Shown in pieces: positions 1 to 11,208 of a stretch of DNA of 64,000 bases. This stretch comes from Tetraselmis striata (taxonomy: Eukaryota; Chlorophyta; Chlorodendrophyceae; Chlorodendrales; Chlorodendraceae). The DNA is taken from assembly GCA_006384855.1 (NCBI GenBank), contig VCJN01003503.1:1-64000 (forward strand), written 5' to 3'. Both the position numbers and the translations under genes were made by a program. The notes under the pieces were generated by a model, which was given only the letters and a program-made list of their open reading frames with translations, made no database searches and was not told where the DNA came from. Positions within the stretch are counted from its first letter, which is position 1. Each line of letters opens with the position of its first letter.

Positions 1-588
1 ATATATTAAAACATGCCTTACCTTCGCGGCGCTAGATCGGTGGAGGTAGCGCCACTTTTCGCCGAAGTCGAGAATATCAGTCTTCAAGGCCTTGTACGAC
101 TCCCACTCTCTTTCATCTACAACCGGCCTTAACCACTCATGATCATGTCCTCCTGACTTGGAAGGTTGGTGTTCTTGGACCGGGACGCTGGTAGAAGGTT
201 GCGTGCGAGGCGGTAAGCGAGTCCCGGTACGGGTTGGGGTTGTAGCTTCCGGCCGAAACTTTGGCAGCGACGCAAGGGCTTCACGGTCTGCGGGCACCCC
301 CCCTCGAATGTTTGACGCCTCAGCCGGTGCTGGGAACTCCCGGTCATTAGGCCCGACGCTTGCCTCCTGTCCAGCGCTGCCATGTGTTGGAGTCGCACCA
401 GTGCGTGGAAGCACCGGAACCTCAGCCAAGGAGCGGTCGACAAATCTAGTCAGCAAGCCCCGTGCCGTATCGGCACCAAGCGCAGGTTCCAGACGCTGCA
501 ACATCGACCACACACGCTCAGAATTGACCTGCATGTACTGAAACATGCCGTCGATATGCTCGCCATTGGACCACGCCGAATTTGACAT
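1..588 (-). CDS. Open exon of an unrecognised, possibly gag-like protein, cut by the left edge
   Basis: Reading from ATG at 588-586 the frame stays open to the window edge (about 195 codons), which is long enough to be unlikely by chance. The N-terminal third is acidic and helical in character, the middle is rich in Pro, Thr, Ser and Arg, and the last part carries a Trp-rich patch (WESYKALK, then FGEKWRYLHR). A consensus splice donor (GTAAGG) begins at position 21, so the exon may end at 22 instead of running on. I do not recognise the family. The layout of a helical start, a low-complexity linker and a basic end resembles gag-like ORFs of the retroelements further along, but I see no zinc knuckle, so this is only a suggestion. 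Confidence 0.45.
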   Translation of the reverse strand, partial: MSNSAWSNGEHIDGMFQYMQVNSERVWSMLQRLEPALGADTARGLLTRFVDRSLAEVPVLPRTGATPTHGSAGQEASVGPNDREFPAPAEASNIRGGVPADREALASLPKFRPEATTPTRTGTRLPPRTQPSTSVPVQEHQPSKSGGHDHEWLRPVVDEREWESYKALKTDILDFGEKWRYLHRSSAAKVRHVLIY

Positions 589-1276
589 GGCTATAAGGTA
601 GGAGGCCTATGGGGCACGGCACGGGTGTGGCGAGTGATGCCCCCCCCTTGCGAAAACCGTTGACGACACAATCTAGAAGCCGCGGTCGTGCCAGCGCCAT
701 GATCCCAGTACTTAATGCAACTGTACGAAACCCTAAATTCGTCCTTTTCGGTATAACGAGATTTGGCTCACTTTGCTCGGATTAGGGCTCAAAAACAGAG
801 CCAAAACACGGTGCGCGTGATACATTACCTTTTTGCTCGCGTTTTGGCCCCCTCCCGGGAAACGCGCGCCCCCGGCGGAGCAGCCCGCGTAGCTAAAAGG
901 AAGGTGCGATCGATATAGGTCGATACGGATACCCTCGAAAGGTGGAAGGGTCGTACATTGTGCAAACTCACGTTGCTCGGTGGGGATACGTGACTGGAAC
1001 CCGGTAGAAATTTGCCGATGGTTGTGGCAAGCGAAAAGCGGCAAATGCGGCGAGATAGCAACGCAATATGGCTCGTCGTTTGCGACCAGCGGAAAGCAGA
1101 AAGTGCGCGGCCTTATATGATGTGTACCTACGAACTCGAGATGATGGATGGTGCCGAAAATGTGTTTGGGTGTCGGCGGCGGACAAGAAATTGTGTCGGA
1201 CTACGGTTCGACCCGGGGGGATGACGGGGTCGGGTGATTCGTCCGTGATACGGGCGGATGGCGCGTCGTCACTCAC
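589..1276. other. No gene recognised; probably intron or 3' flank of the neighbouring minus-strand exon
   Basis: Short overlapping frames only, none with domain character. The position just 3' (minus strand) of the donor at 1276 makes at least part of it intronic. A lone CCCTAAA-like motif occurs near 730. Confidence 0.4.
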
Positions 1277-1558
1277 CACATAGGTCATCAAGCCTGCCAT
1301 CGCAGTGATCGTCGGGACAAGCACCACTATCAAGCTGATCGCAACCCATTTGAGTAGCAGCTTTGCATTCCGCTTTCGGGCCTCTGGTTTTTCGATGAGG
1401 GACGCGAATTCTCCGACGTTGATGAAACCATGGCCGTCGACGGCAGCCGCGTCCATATCTGGACAGTCCCAACCACGTCGGCAAGCTTGATCTAACTGTT
1501 GTGGCTGCCTATTGACGGTAGACCCGATTTCGCTCGGGTTGACGCGGTTCTTAGACAT
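1277..1558 (-). CDS. First exon of a single-pass membrane protein (family uncertain)
   Basis: The ATG at 1558-1556 opens a 94-codon exon that ends at a strong donor (GTGAGT) starting at 1276. The N-terminal ~60 residues are polar and contain a DGHGFINVGEFASLIEKP stretch. A basic RKRNAK segment then precedes a clear transmembrane helix (roughly residues 70-92: KWVAISLIVVLVPTITAMAG). I remember a green-algal and protist family with a cytosolic lead, a basic stop-transfer and one helix followed by a large extracellular part; the match here is by pattern only. No following exon is recognisable at lower coordinates, so the gene may be truncated or its later exons may lie outside the window. The start is chosen because the longer frame upstream (from 1591) has no distinctive sequence. 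Confidence 0.5.
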
Positions 1559-2352
1559 CCCACACCACAACACATGTGGAGACGAGAACAATGGGGGAGG
1601 GGGGGCTCATCGATGATGGCGGCGCCACCTCTGTCGCAGTCGGAAACGTAGTATGTAGTCATGGCCGGGTAGGTGGGCGCGCAGAGGTTTTTTAACATAC
1701 AAGGTACTCATGCACTTGTGCCTGATACACGCCGCCCGTGTGCTGCTTGTATTCGCGACCAGTTGGCGCGGGCGGTTCTTCATCGCTCGACGGCGGCACA
1801 ATGACAACGAACGACGACTCTGAACGATGGTTCGTAAGGTACCGGCCGTCGCCCAACCGGAATTTTGGAAATCAGAGTCGCGTATCGCACTTTTGTGCAT
1901 GAATGCCAGTAGCAACTCCTGGCAAATCGCACACTCCGGACATCAACGATGCCCCCTGTCGCCGCCTTTGCCTCGCATTGTATATCTCACACTCATTCAC
2001 AGTACACACACTACTACCCAGTGATACTTGCACTCATCATCATTCAGCAAATCACTTATGCCCAAGGCTGTCCAATGACCATGGCTCTGCTTCGCGATGA
2101 CGAGTTTAGCGGCCCGTAGTCGCCCGCGGCCGGTACTCCGTGTCGAATCTTGATTTCTTATCAGCTCGGCAGCATGCGATGTCTTCACGAACAATGCCGA
2201 GCACATCTGGCCGCCCGGTGTGCGGCGATTAGCAACCCGCGACTCCGGCGCCAGCTGCGAAGCCACTAACGACGAGAGGTTGACGACTCTCGCCGCGACC
2301 CGGCGATGCGACCGCCGCTCTCAGACTGGATAGCCCGAGGCCGTCGAGCAGA
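1559..2352. other. No gene recognised
   Basis: Only short unsupported frames. It separates the minus-strand membrane-protein exon from the plus-strand Mpv17-like remnant, so it may hold a shared 5' region. Confidence 0.4.
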
Positions 2353-2908
2353 TTGCCCCAGATCCTGGTTTTAGCGAAAGCTAAATCAAGAGATGTTCGG
2401 ATGCAGGGGATGTTTGGCGATTCTGCGACCAACAGTTCTGAAAGCAACGGCCGCTCCTCGTCATGGCGTTGGGACTCGCCCTCGGTGTCATACTTGCAGC
2501 CACCATCATGGGCGGCCCAGCATGCACGGCGAAGATGCTCCTCATGGCCGCCTTTGAGCTGCTGTTCCAGGGCCCCGCAATGCTGCACTGCATATCGCCA
2601 CGCTCGACGCCAACGGGCTGCCGGATATGCCGACCTCTGCGCGCATCGTCGCCACCAAGACGGCGATCGACCAGCGATTGTGGTCGCCCTGCTTTTGCAT
2701 ATCCATGTGTTTTACCCCCCCCCCCCCCCCCCCCCGGCTCTCGTCCAGAGCTCTTCCAAGGAAACTCCAGCGGCATCCCTTGTCTAGTGACGACCCGCCT
2801 CGCCCTGACCATGTTGGTGAACTACTCGATGTACCCCTGGCACACCGCCTGATTAACTACGGCGTCGCTCCACAAAAGCACCGTATCGCGTTTGTCGCTA
2901 TGAATTAA
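2353..2908 (+). pseudogene. Mpv17/PMP22-family remnant with frame breaks
   Basis: Mpv17/PMP22 proteins are small four-helix membrane proteins of mitochondria or peroxisomes. Three blocks in family order are visible on the plus strand, each in a different frame. The first is GMFGDSAT near 2407, equivalent to the GD...Q motif. The second is a hydrophobic run ending FQGPAMLH (about 2560-2590), followed after a frame change by a LDANGLPD segment and KTAIDQRLWSP (about 2660-2685), equivalent to the GP.H.WY and K...DQ..~P motifs. The third is YPWHTA/LINYGVAPQKHRIAF (about 2825-2900), equivalent to the C-terminal W..NF..VP...R motif, broken by a frameshift and TGA. A 22-nt C tract (2715-2736) lies between blocks two and three and could be intronic. 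The breaks suggest a pseudogene; uncorrected indels at homopolymers are the alternative. Confidence 0.6.
2715..2736. repeat. Poly-C tract, 22 nt
   Basis: Uninterrupted C run, one of many long C/G homopolymers in the window. Confidence 0.95.
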
Positions 2909-3622
2909 ATTATGCTGTGGCCCGGTGCGCTCTACACATCCTCATCGGGTGCCATGTACTCGCTAAACATTTGCGCACGGCGGCCTATCTGAGCAGAGAC
3001 TGGACTACACTCTCTCTTCTATCTCAAGTCGCAAAATAGGTGGCATCATCGTCGCCAAACAAGTTTGTACGGGTACTGCTGACGTTAATCCTGACAATTT
3101 TCTGCTGACGTATGCAAAATGTTAAGCAATTGTAACCGTACCGATGGTTTATCCGTAAAACTCCGCGATGAAAAAGCGCTTGTCTGGCACACGAAATCAC
3201 GTGTGCGTCATCATTCCATCGTCATCATGCCCTCTAGAGCTATCTTTAAATCCCATGTTAACCACTAATAAAGCATGGCCACAATTTTGATGACCGCGGC
3301 AGTCATCATAAAACTAGCAGGCGTTTTCAATCGCCAGCTCTGTCCCGACCACGACTCAATTTCCCGAGTCTCCCTCTAAGCGGTGTCATACGTGGGCGAT
3401 GCGAGCAACTGCTCCTGTATATCATACCCTCTCCTGAAATAGAAATGCGCCGAGGCGGCGTTGCTGCGGACACCAGCACATGACGACACACCCACACCCA
3501 CACCCACACCCACGCCGTTGCATACTTTATCGCCATCATGACCTTTTGTGCTGCAGACCGATGTGCCCCCACACTATCCACTCAGCCTGCAGCACGTAAG
3601 GATGAGGGCAGGACTGTGACTA
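2909..3622. other. Intergenic; contains a CACACC microsatellite
   Basis: No gene seen. A (CACACC)n run lies at about 3486-3515. The stretch is the 3' flank of both the Mpv17-like remnant (+) and the beta-propeller gene (-); the latter's stop at 3625-3623 overlaps an AATAAA. Confidence 0.5.
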
Positions 3623-6600
3623 TCATTTATTACACTCATGGATGTCTTTTACCGCAATGCGCTGTGCGCACGCATTGCAAAGCGCAGTCCAGGACTCCAG
3701 TACCATGACATCGCCCCCGGCGCTGCTGAATGGAATGGTTGGCATCCTTCGATGGAGTCTCCCGGCCGCCTGTGGTCCTCACGAGACTCGCATCAGGAAG
3801 CCGTCCCAACCACCGCCGTGTTTCCTCATGTCCGCGTCCATGCTGACCTTCAAGTTGTCGCTGTTTGTGTTCCCGACAACCCACACCGTGCCGTCTGCCA
3901 GCGCGACCAGCGCAGTCACGTCCTCCTCCCCGCTGCCGCCAAGGTACTTGACGCCGTCCGGTTGCAGGGCTTGGTCCCCCTGACGCCGAGAAACCGACAC
4001 CATAAAGGGGGTAGACACTCAGACAATGACGGAAAAACAGATAATCGGGCGCTGAGGCTGAAACTGCACCCGCCAGTAACCATCAATGGGCCGCCATTAT
4101 CCGCTAGCTCTTTTCTCTTCGCCACGTGACGCGCCCCAGGGCATCACGGCGCCTGTCTCGGACATGACGTCTGCGCCGCTAGTTGCCTAGTTTTATCACC
4201 CTCCCAGGCGTCAGGTGGGTGTTGCACCAGCAAATGGCCCCGTTTGATCACATCATCGGGCCAGGTACAGCCACAATGAGCATGATGACGATGCATCCAT
4301 TGATACGGGTTGATATTGCGCCCATTTCATCAAGGCGGTGTGCGTCAATGTCATGGCACGGGATCCAACACATGTCACGAATTGACCGGAGAATGCAAGA
4401 TGGCGCGGGATGCACCCACACCTTCCAGCTGCGCATGCTCACTTTGGCAATCACGCCGTCCGTCTTGCCATCCAACACCCCTTGCTGCCGCCCCGTCTCG
4501 CGCTCGTCGCCGCCGCTGCCGGCCGCCGCGACCTCCAAGTCCGTGCTGGTGGTGGTGCCAGCCAGCCAGAGCGTGACGCCGCCCGCGGAGAGAGCGGCGG
4601 CGTTGAGGACGTCCCGCCTATCGCCCTGCAGGACACCGAAAGGGCCAAACTCTCATCCAGGCAGGTACCCCTAGGCACGACGCACATAAAGTGAAATCAT
4701 ATGTTATTATCATTATCTATTATTATTAGTTGTCAATCATTTCGTTTAAAAGTAATAGTACGGAGACACTCGTAGCGTAGCGTTATGTAATCATATACGT
4801 ATGCACAAGTTAAAGGAATCCGGACCATATATATAACTCAATATGTATAAAATGCAAAATTAAATGGAGTGTTCGTGTCTAAAAATGCAATCCCCGATAA
4901 CAAAACGAATTCCAATTTCATTCACTGAAAAATACATTCCAATAAAAAGATTGAACGAAACAACCAGGAAGTCCAAATTCATCGGTACTCCCATCGGCGC
5001 GAGTACAGGCCGCAGCGCTGGTGTCGTGTGCACTTCTGCATGCAGCGCATTGATGGGGGGAAGGCGGCTGAGCAAATGGGAGCACAACAAGCAAATGATG
5101 TATCTGCTGCTGCCGGGGAGGGGGGGCGGGGGGGGGGGGCATCGATGGCCGCGCACCTGCAGGGTCGCCACGGAGTGGAGCGTGCCGTTGGGCAGCAGCT
5201 TGGCGACGTACGCGTCCGGGTGGCGCAGCAGAGGCTGCGGCTTGGCCACCGCCCGCACCTTTGTCCGGAAGGTGACCTGCGTGGGCTCGGCTGCATGGCG
5301 TCACACGAGCACAGGGGGAACGGCGGCATCAGTTCACATGCTGCACCGCGCGTTCCGTTTCCAGCCGAGTCGAAAGGCACTGCATGCTAGAAAGTCTGCT
5401 CCTGGCAACTTGATATGTCCGCGATTCGGACACGAAATGACACTCCTGACACTAGCTCAGAGTCCAAAATAAATCCATGTGACGGTCATTGGGCATCGCA
5501 GATAATAACCATGGTAACCCACACCGTCTTGGGGGCAGACGACTTCCAGGATGTTTCTTCCCTGCAGGATGGTGTGTGCATGTATGTTTGCTGGCGGTTA
5601 GGGCCACGCATGGGAGTGTGCGGCGGGGCGCACCCGAGGTGGTGATGCCGAGCGCCAGCACCGTGCCATCCCAGGGGTCCTCCGCGAGCGCGGTGACGCG
5701 GTCATTGCCGCCGCCGCCGCGAAGTATGGGGGTGAACATGCGGCCTGGGGCAGCGGGGCAAGGGAGGGCCGATAGCGAATTAATCCACTGGGCTTTCACA
5801 GAAAACCAGCAGAATATGATGGAACACAGAGGATTTCCAATGTCACTGGAATACAGATCAAACAGCAAGTTCCCTTGGTGGCGTTCCATCATACTCGGAA
5901 GGTGTCTGTTTCTGATTTACATGGAATATGTACCTTCCACAGGGAAGAGATCGTAAAACAAAAGGATGAAATGGCAAACAGCGGGTGGGGCAGTGCGGGC
6001 CAATAAGGGAGGACGCAGGCGCACCCTCGACGTCGAAGCGCGACACCAGTGCGTGGATGCCTGCGCTGCCGGGCAGCGACATGTAGCCGCCAAGCCACTG
6101 CGACTGCCAGGACGTGGCGAGCAGAGCAGTGATGCCGTCGCTGCCGACCTGCACGACCACCGCGCGGGCAGCAGGATGGACACCTCACTTCACGTGGCGC
6201 AGCACATGAAAATGTCGGTCACGCTGGGTGTTGTCGAGAAGCAAGCGCCGACACGTGTCGGCTGCCCGCACCTGACCGGAGACGTAGGATAGGTAGCCAA
6301 GGTGGCCATTCGGCTCGATGCACGCCAGCAAACCGTCACTGCCGCCACCGCCGCGCGTCTTGCCTTGGGCGCCGTCCGACACGGGGAGGTCGGTGGACTG
6401 AGTGACGCCGCCGACCCACACGTGGCCGTCCGCGCCCCGGCTGATGGCGCAGGCGGAGTCGTGCCCGCTGCCGCCCAGGTAGGTGAGGTACCTGTGGGCA
6501 ATCAGGCAGGGAGGCGCACCTCGTCCGGTCAGGCGCATAACACGACAGGGGGCTCACCTGACCTAAGGCAAGCCGCGCCAACAAAGAACAAGGCCCTAGA

Positions 6601-7913
6601 CATGTTCGCTGGCAATAGCTTAACGTTGGTAAAGATTACGGATACGCTACCAATCGTTAGTCAGAAACCCTGGAAGAGGGCTTGGGCATAAAGAAAAGTA
6701 CGAGTGAATATTTCGCATGTTTTTTCCGATTTTTTTCAACTTGTGATATAATGATGATATGCACATGGCGTCGTCGTCCAGCAAGACTGTCGTTTTTCAG
6801 TGATAACAAATCCTTATTAGGTTTTCGAAAAAAGACTGACGTAGCTTGACACATGCAGTAAATCCCGAGTTAGAGCAAGTTCTATCACTGTGAGACCGCA
6901 AGTAGTTAAGGACTCTGTGCTGCGCCCTACGTAGTTCTCACGGCAGTACGGTAGTCTGAGACGACGCCAACTACCGGTTGATACAAAGACGCAGCGTGAC
7001 CGCCAAGTTGGGATTTCAGGGTGGGTGGCACCGGCCTGATCTCCCCCTGGCTGTCGATTCTGGCCACAAAGATGTCATTCGATCCCGAGTGCGCCGCCTG
7101 CGCCGCGGTCGCCGCGGTGGCCTGCAAGTCCGGGCTGGTGGTGCTGCCCACCACCCACACGCCATCCTCGCCCGGCTCGCTGATGCCGCACGCGGAGTCC
7201 GTGCCGCTGCCTCCGATGTACGTCAGGTGCACCACTTCGCCGTCGGCCCCTGAAGGACAGAGCACCACAGCGAGTGAGCGCACATGGGAGGGTCCGGCTG
7301 GAAGAGGCGCATTGCGATTGCCCGTAGCTACACTGCTGTTGACGTCAGTAGGCGCAAACGCCCACGATGCACCGTGTACCAACATGGCATGGCATGGTTT
7401 GCCAGGGAGAGTCAGGCCACCGCGTGGCTTTTGGAATGGCATGGGATGATAGGACAGGGGATTGCGGGAGGTGGAAACAAAATACATGACGTGATGTGTA
7501 TGGCGCAATAGTGAATGGTGTCTCATGGCATGATATAACCATGATGATGTGACACGAATGACCGACGGGAGAGAAAGGGCATGGGCATGGCATGGCATGG
7601 GAACCAGGGAGGCAGGGCAGTCGTCATTATCTAATTGCAGCAACAGGGAGCTGATAGGCGGCAGTGGGATGGCGGCACCGGCCGCGGGCGCACCAATGCG
7701 GGCCACGAAGGCATCGCGGGGCGCCCCAGACAGCATCCGGCTGCGGTGCCCGTCCGCAGTCCTACCCTGCTGCCGCGGCCCGCGGATCACACTGCGCGTC
7801 TCGCCGGCGATCCAGAGGCCACGCCTGTCCGCAGCGGCGGCCGCCAGGATGCGGTCGTCGCCCCGGCCGCCAAAGTAGGAAGCATACAGCTGCGTGATGG
7901 CGGCGCTTTGGTC
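3623..7913 (-). CDS. Seven-bladed SBBP beta-propeller protein, multi-exon
   Basis: SBBP (beta-propeller repeat) blades are recognisable in successive exons read from high to low coordinates: 7913-7694 (YFGGRGDD), 7249-about 7046 (YIGGSGTD), 6491-6272 (YLGGSGHD), 6148-6025 (VGSDGITALL), 5744-5634 (RGGGGNDRV), 4625-4443 (GVLQGDRRDV) and 3979-3783 (YLGGSGEEDV). Each is followed by the blade's W..G.T.S strand (e.g. VWVVGNTNSDNLKV). That makes exactly seven blades, the number expected for a closed propeller. Exon 5276-5157 links blades five and six with an AYVAKL segment; 3722-3623 ends the protein (MVLESWTALCNACAQ, then TGA). Several junctions agree in phase with GT-AG introns: 7694/7249, 6272/6148, 6025/5744 and 3783/3722. 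A small exon near 5563-5527 is unclear, and the donor after 7046 is not resolved. The 7913 exon starts at an acceptor, so 5' exons must exist. Family members are mostly bacterial secreted or surface proteins; the role here is unknown. Confidence 0.85.
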
Positions 7914-8870
7914 CTGTGCAGCGCCAACCGACCGCGTCAGCCATGTTGTGCTACACACAACTCATCCCGGCGGGAGGCAGAATGTAATGGCTCAACCGAT
8001 TGCTATTCACATTACCATTTACCGAGTAGATTCTTTGTTCCGTGGGTAAAAATAGCATTTTTTGCTATTTCCACATTATGCCATTTCTTCTATGCTATGA
8101 ACAAAGCAGCTAGCCAGTACTTGGCACTGATGACATGATTTATTCGAAATAACAAGGGTGGGTGGATCGGTGTGTATCACATGCATCAGGCCGCTTTGAA
8201 CTAAGAGAAAGAGTACTGAGCCGTGCTGTCCGGGGATGAGCTACTTCCCGGCACAGGAAGCAGAAGAGAGTGAGGGGGCGCCCGCCTGCATGGGCCTGTG
8301 CTTGCCAAACTCCCTCTCCCTGATGATCGGCAGACTGTAATTTGCGGGAACCTGCGCAGAGGGGCGGAACACGTGCCTCAGCGCGCGCACGGACGAGCCC
8401 ATGCGAGGCCGGCCACCCGCACATCCGCACCGCTCCATGTGCGGATGGCGCTGGCGCAGCATGTGCATTGGGGCGCCCTCGACCGCATGCCTTGCCTTGA
8501 CGTGTCTCTGCAGGAAGTGGGGATGTCCGTCGGCGGAGCGCGCAGTCCCAAAGCGAGCAGGGGCGACATGACGAGGCGGCTGGCGCACCGCTGTCGGGCC
8601 CGCCTGTTCGGCATGAGGTAAGGACACAGAAGCAGAGGCCGACCTTCAGCGCCGTGGCCGATGCATGCAGGCCGTGTTGGCATAGCCATTGCGAGGAGCG
8701 CTGACTTGGCAAGGACGCGGCGGCATAGGGCAGGCGGGGGCGGCACCTGTGGTGGTGCACCCGCAGAGCCGGCCGATGCCGTCGTGCCATCAGTGCCGCC
8801 GCCAGGCACGCGCTGCCCTTTGCGGCTGTCGCTTTGCTGTGAAGGGGTGCCCGCGTCACTCCCGCGGCCC
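7914..8870. other. Probable intron or spacer upstream of the propeller exons
   Basis: No conserved motif is seen. One minus frame stays open across 8378-9412, but below about 8870 its composition is low-complexity (Ala, Pro, Arg) and not convincing as protein. Confidence 0.4.
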
Positions 8871-9474
8871 CGGAGCAGCTTCCCCGACTCCAATTTGGCC
8901 GCCTCGCGCAGCCTGGGGCGAAGCGTGCCCGGTCCCACGCGTAATGAGTCATGTCCTGTAGATCCTTGACCGCGCTTCTTTCCGTATACCCCGGGCTGCA
9001 CCTCTGGAGCGCTTTGACCACCACGGCTGTCCCTGCCGCCAAAGCGGGACACGAGCTCCTTTGCCATTGCGACTGCGTCGCGTTTTCTTTGTTCCTGCTC
9101 TGTGCCCCATGCCTGCTCCCTCAGGAATCTGGCCTGATCTCCCGTGCTGATGTGGAATGCTGCCCGCATGATGTCCTCGTCGCTCCCCACCTTTACCGTG
9201 CTGTTGCCCAGTCCCGCCTGCAGCATGCTGTGCCCCGCGTCGTGCGGAAACCAGTGCGATATGCCGGGGTGAGCCTGCCCCCTGTCTTCCCAGCCCACCA
9301 GCTCCTGCGCCACGCCAATGGCAGTGCACAGCTCACGGGATGCAAGGAGCCAACGCAGCAGATTGCACTTCCTAGGCATCGGAGGTGGCGTAACGCCCCT
9401 CAGCCACCTCATTCCCTGTGCGCCCTATGAGACCGCCTTCACTTAAGGTTAATCTCTCTGTCTCTGTCTCTCTC

Positions 9475-9516
<42 letters not shown>

Positions 9517-9850
9517 CATCTCAGCATCAGCAGCTTGTGGCTCACCTGCCCCGGTCCCTTCGCGCGCCACGACCGCCCCGGCAGAACCATGGACACGTGC
9601 GAGGCAACCCACAGCAAGCTGGCCAGCAGCAATGCCAGATGCAGCCGGCTGACCCGCCGCAGGGACTGGACTGCTTTCGCCGCGTCACGGTAAAAGCTGC
9701 CCACGGCCGCGGCGCCGCCCGGTGGCGCGAGAGTCGCCCCCGGAGTGTGACCACGCCGGCGCGCGGACGCCTGCATCTTCTCCTGACCCTCTGCTTGCCA
9801 CAAGAGCTCGAGCTTGAATACCGGTCAGCAGCATCCCATAGCGACGTCGC
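8871..9850 (-). CDS. Exons of a membrane-anchored protein, perhaps the 5' part of the propeller gene
   Basis: Two exon-like blocks are read on the minus strand. The upstream block (about 9800 down to a CAG|GTGAGC donor at 9546) contains SFYRDAAKAVQSLRR followed by a hydrophobic helix (LALLLASLLWVASHVSMVLP), a likely membrane anchor. The second block (about 9380 down to 8870-8960) is soluble and charged, with HPGISHWFPHDAGHSMLQ and DEDIMRAAFHISTGDQARFL motifs, then a Gly/Arg/Ser-rich tail. An intron holding a (GA)n tract separates them. Because the first propeller exon (7913) begins at an acceptor, these may be its 5' exons, giving an anchored propeller; a separate gene is equally possible. 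The splice phases between the two blocks do not fit cleanly, so one boundary is misjudged or there is an indel. I recognise no family. Confidence 0.4.
9453..9513. repeat. (CT)n microsatellite
   Basis: About 60 nt of near-pure TC repeat within the intron between the two membrane-protein exons. Confidence 0.95.
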
Positions 9851-9975
9851 CTGTGGCGGGTTTCCGGGCCAGTAGGTAGGCGGACTATCACTGCCGCCGG
9901 GGCGACCCCGGCCTGCTGGCTGGGCGACTATTGCAGCGCCTACCAACAGCACGGCGACTGCTGACTCCCCCAAAG

Positions 9976-10135
9976 CACAGCTCGACGACGTGTTTAGCCT
10001 ATCATAAAATGGATACTGCCAGTTGAGCACTTCGGCTCGTCACAGCTCGACGACGTGTTCAGCCTGTCATAAATATCTCCATACTGGATATCTCCATACA
10101 TACTGTCAGTTATTGTTGAGCACCTCGGCTCGTGC
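9976..10135. repeat. Imperfect tandem duplication, two copies
   Basis: Both copies start with CACAGCTCGACGACGTGTT and end with CTCGGCTCGT (9976-10040 and 10041-10135). The second copy is longer through an internal ATATCTCCATA repeat. Confidence 0.85.
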
Positions 10136-10846
10136 CACTGCTGCACACTGTTGCCTGCGCCCGCGACTAACGTTACACCCTGGCCTGTACGTGTTCAGGG
10201 ATTTTATTAGTAGTCCGGTTATTGCGTCAACACCTGAGGACTTAACTGCCTTTATTTTGGGCGGGGTTCCCCCCTCCCCTCACGGCGCCCTGGATTTTAC
10301 TGGGAATGGGAAAATTTTCCAGCTATGGCGTCGGGCCCTCCCTCACATTGCCTTTTTTGTTGCACATGTATCGCACTCCCGAAATGCTTTGCTCCGCGGG
10401 TTGGGGCTTGCCCCAACACGCATTACTCGAATAGGCCGACGCCCAAACGGGTAGGGCGGACCTTTCGTGGTCAGTGCCGGGTATTTTGATGGCAGTGTTT
10501 TAGACGGTGATCCAACAGTGTTGGAAATTCCGTCACTGGCAGTCAATTAGACTCGCAGAATGCTTCGGCAATTTGACTGATGACTATAATCGAGCGTGGC
10601 GTACCCAGGGCTTTCCGTAACTGGATTGCTGCCCAAACGGTCGTCGTAGAGTCGCTGCAAGGGTTTCACTGGTGCCAGTCCTGTCCCGAGGGCGGAAAAA
10701 AAAGTGTGCCGGCCGGGGTAGCACACACTGTCTCCATATACAAAATTCTGCTGAGAAGACCCGTATCCATCGTAATGCAGTAAGGATTAAAAGAAAGATC
10801 CTTTCAGCAAGGATGAATATAATACAGGTACGACTAATTCAGCAGT
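10136..10846. other. No gene recognised; left flank of the PAT-type element
   Basis: Short unsupported frames only; no repeat structure noticed. Confidence 0.4.
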
Positions 10847-10880
10847 GACCAATTTACCCAAGGAGGCACTGTTTGCCAAA
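10847..10880 (-). repeat. B2 split direct repeat of the PAT-type element
   Basis: Shares ATTTACCCAAGGAGGCACTG and the following GTTTGCCA with B1 at 11147-11179. Confidence 0.85.
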
Positions 10881-10974
10881 GAATGTCAGCTCGCTTACAT
10901 CGAAGGCTAAGACAAGAACCACAGGCTTGGCCTGGGTGTCTCGTAGCGCAAAAAGATGGTTGAGGGTGGGTGGG

Positions 10975-11152
10975 TGCGCGAGCCGGTTGAGGCGAGCGCA
11001 AAGCGGAGAGTGCCTGTGCCCGAGGGTGGATCCCCCAGGTCGTAGTGCTGGTGCGGGCCGGCAGGCCTTAGTCCGTGCGCCGACCTCGGGGGTCGTGCGC
11101 AGTACAACATAGCTAATGTACTGTAAACCTCTAGATGACTACATCTGACCAT
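10975..11152 (-). repeat. A2 split direct repeat of the PAT-type element
   Basis: About 178 bp, nearly identical to A1 at 15537-15718 (starts TGCGCGAGCCGGTTGAGG, ends CATCTGACCAT); A1 has a 4-nt TATG insertion near its end. Confidence 0.92.
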
Positions 11153-11179
11153 TTACCCAAGGAGGCACTGTTTGCCAGA
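11147..11179 (-). repeat. B1 split direct repeat of the PAT-type element
   Basis: Matches B2 (10847-10880) and lies between the recombinase stop and A2, as PAT architecture requires. Confidence 0.85.
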
Positions 11180-11208
11180 GACGAAAGCCACAGGCTAGCA
11201 CAGGAAGC

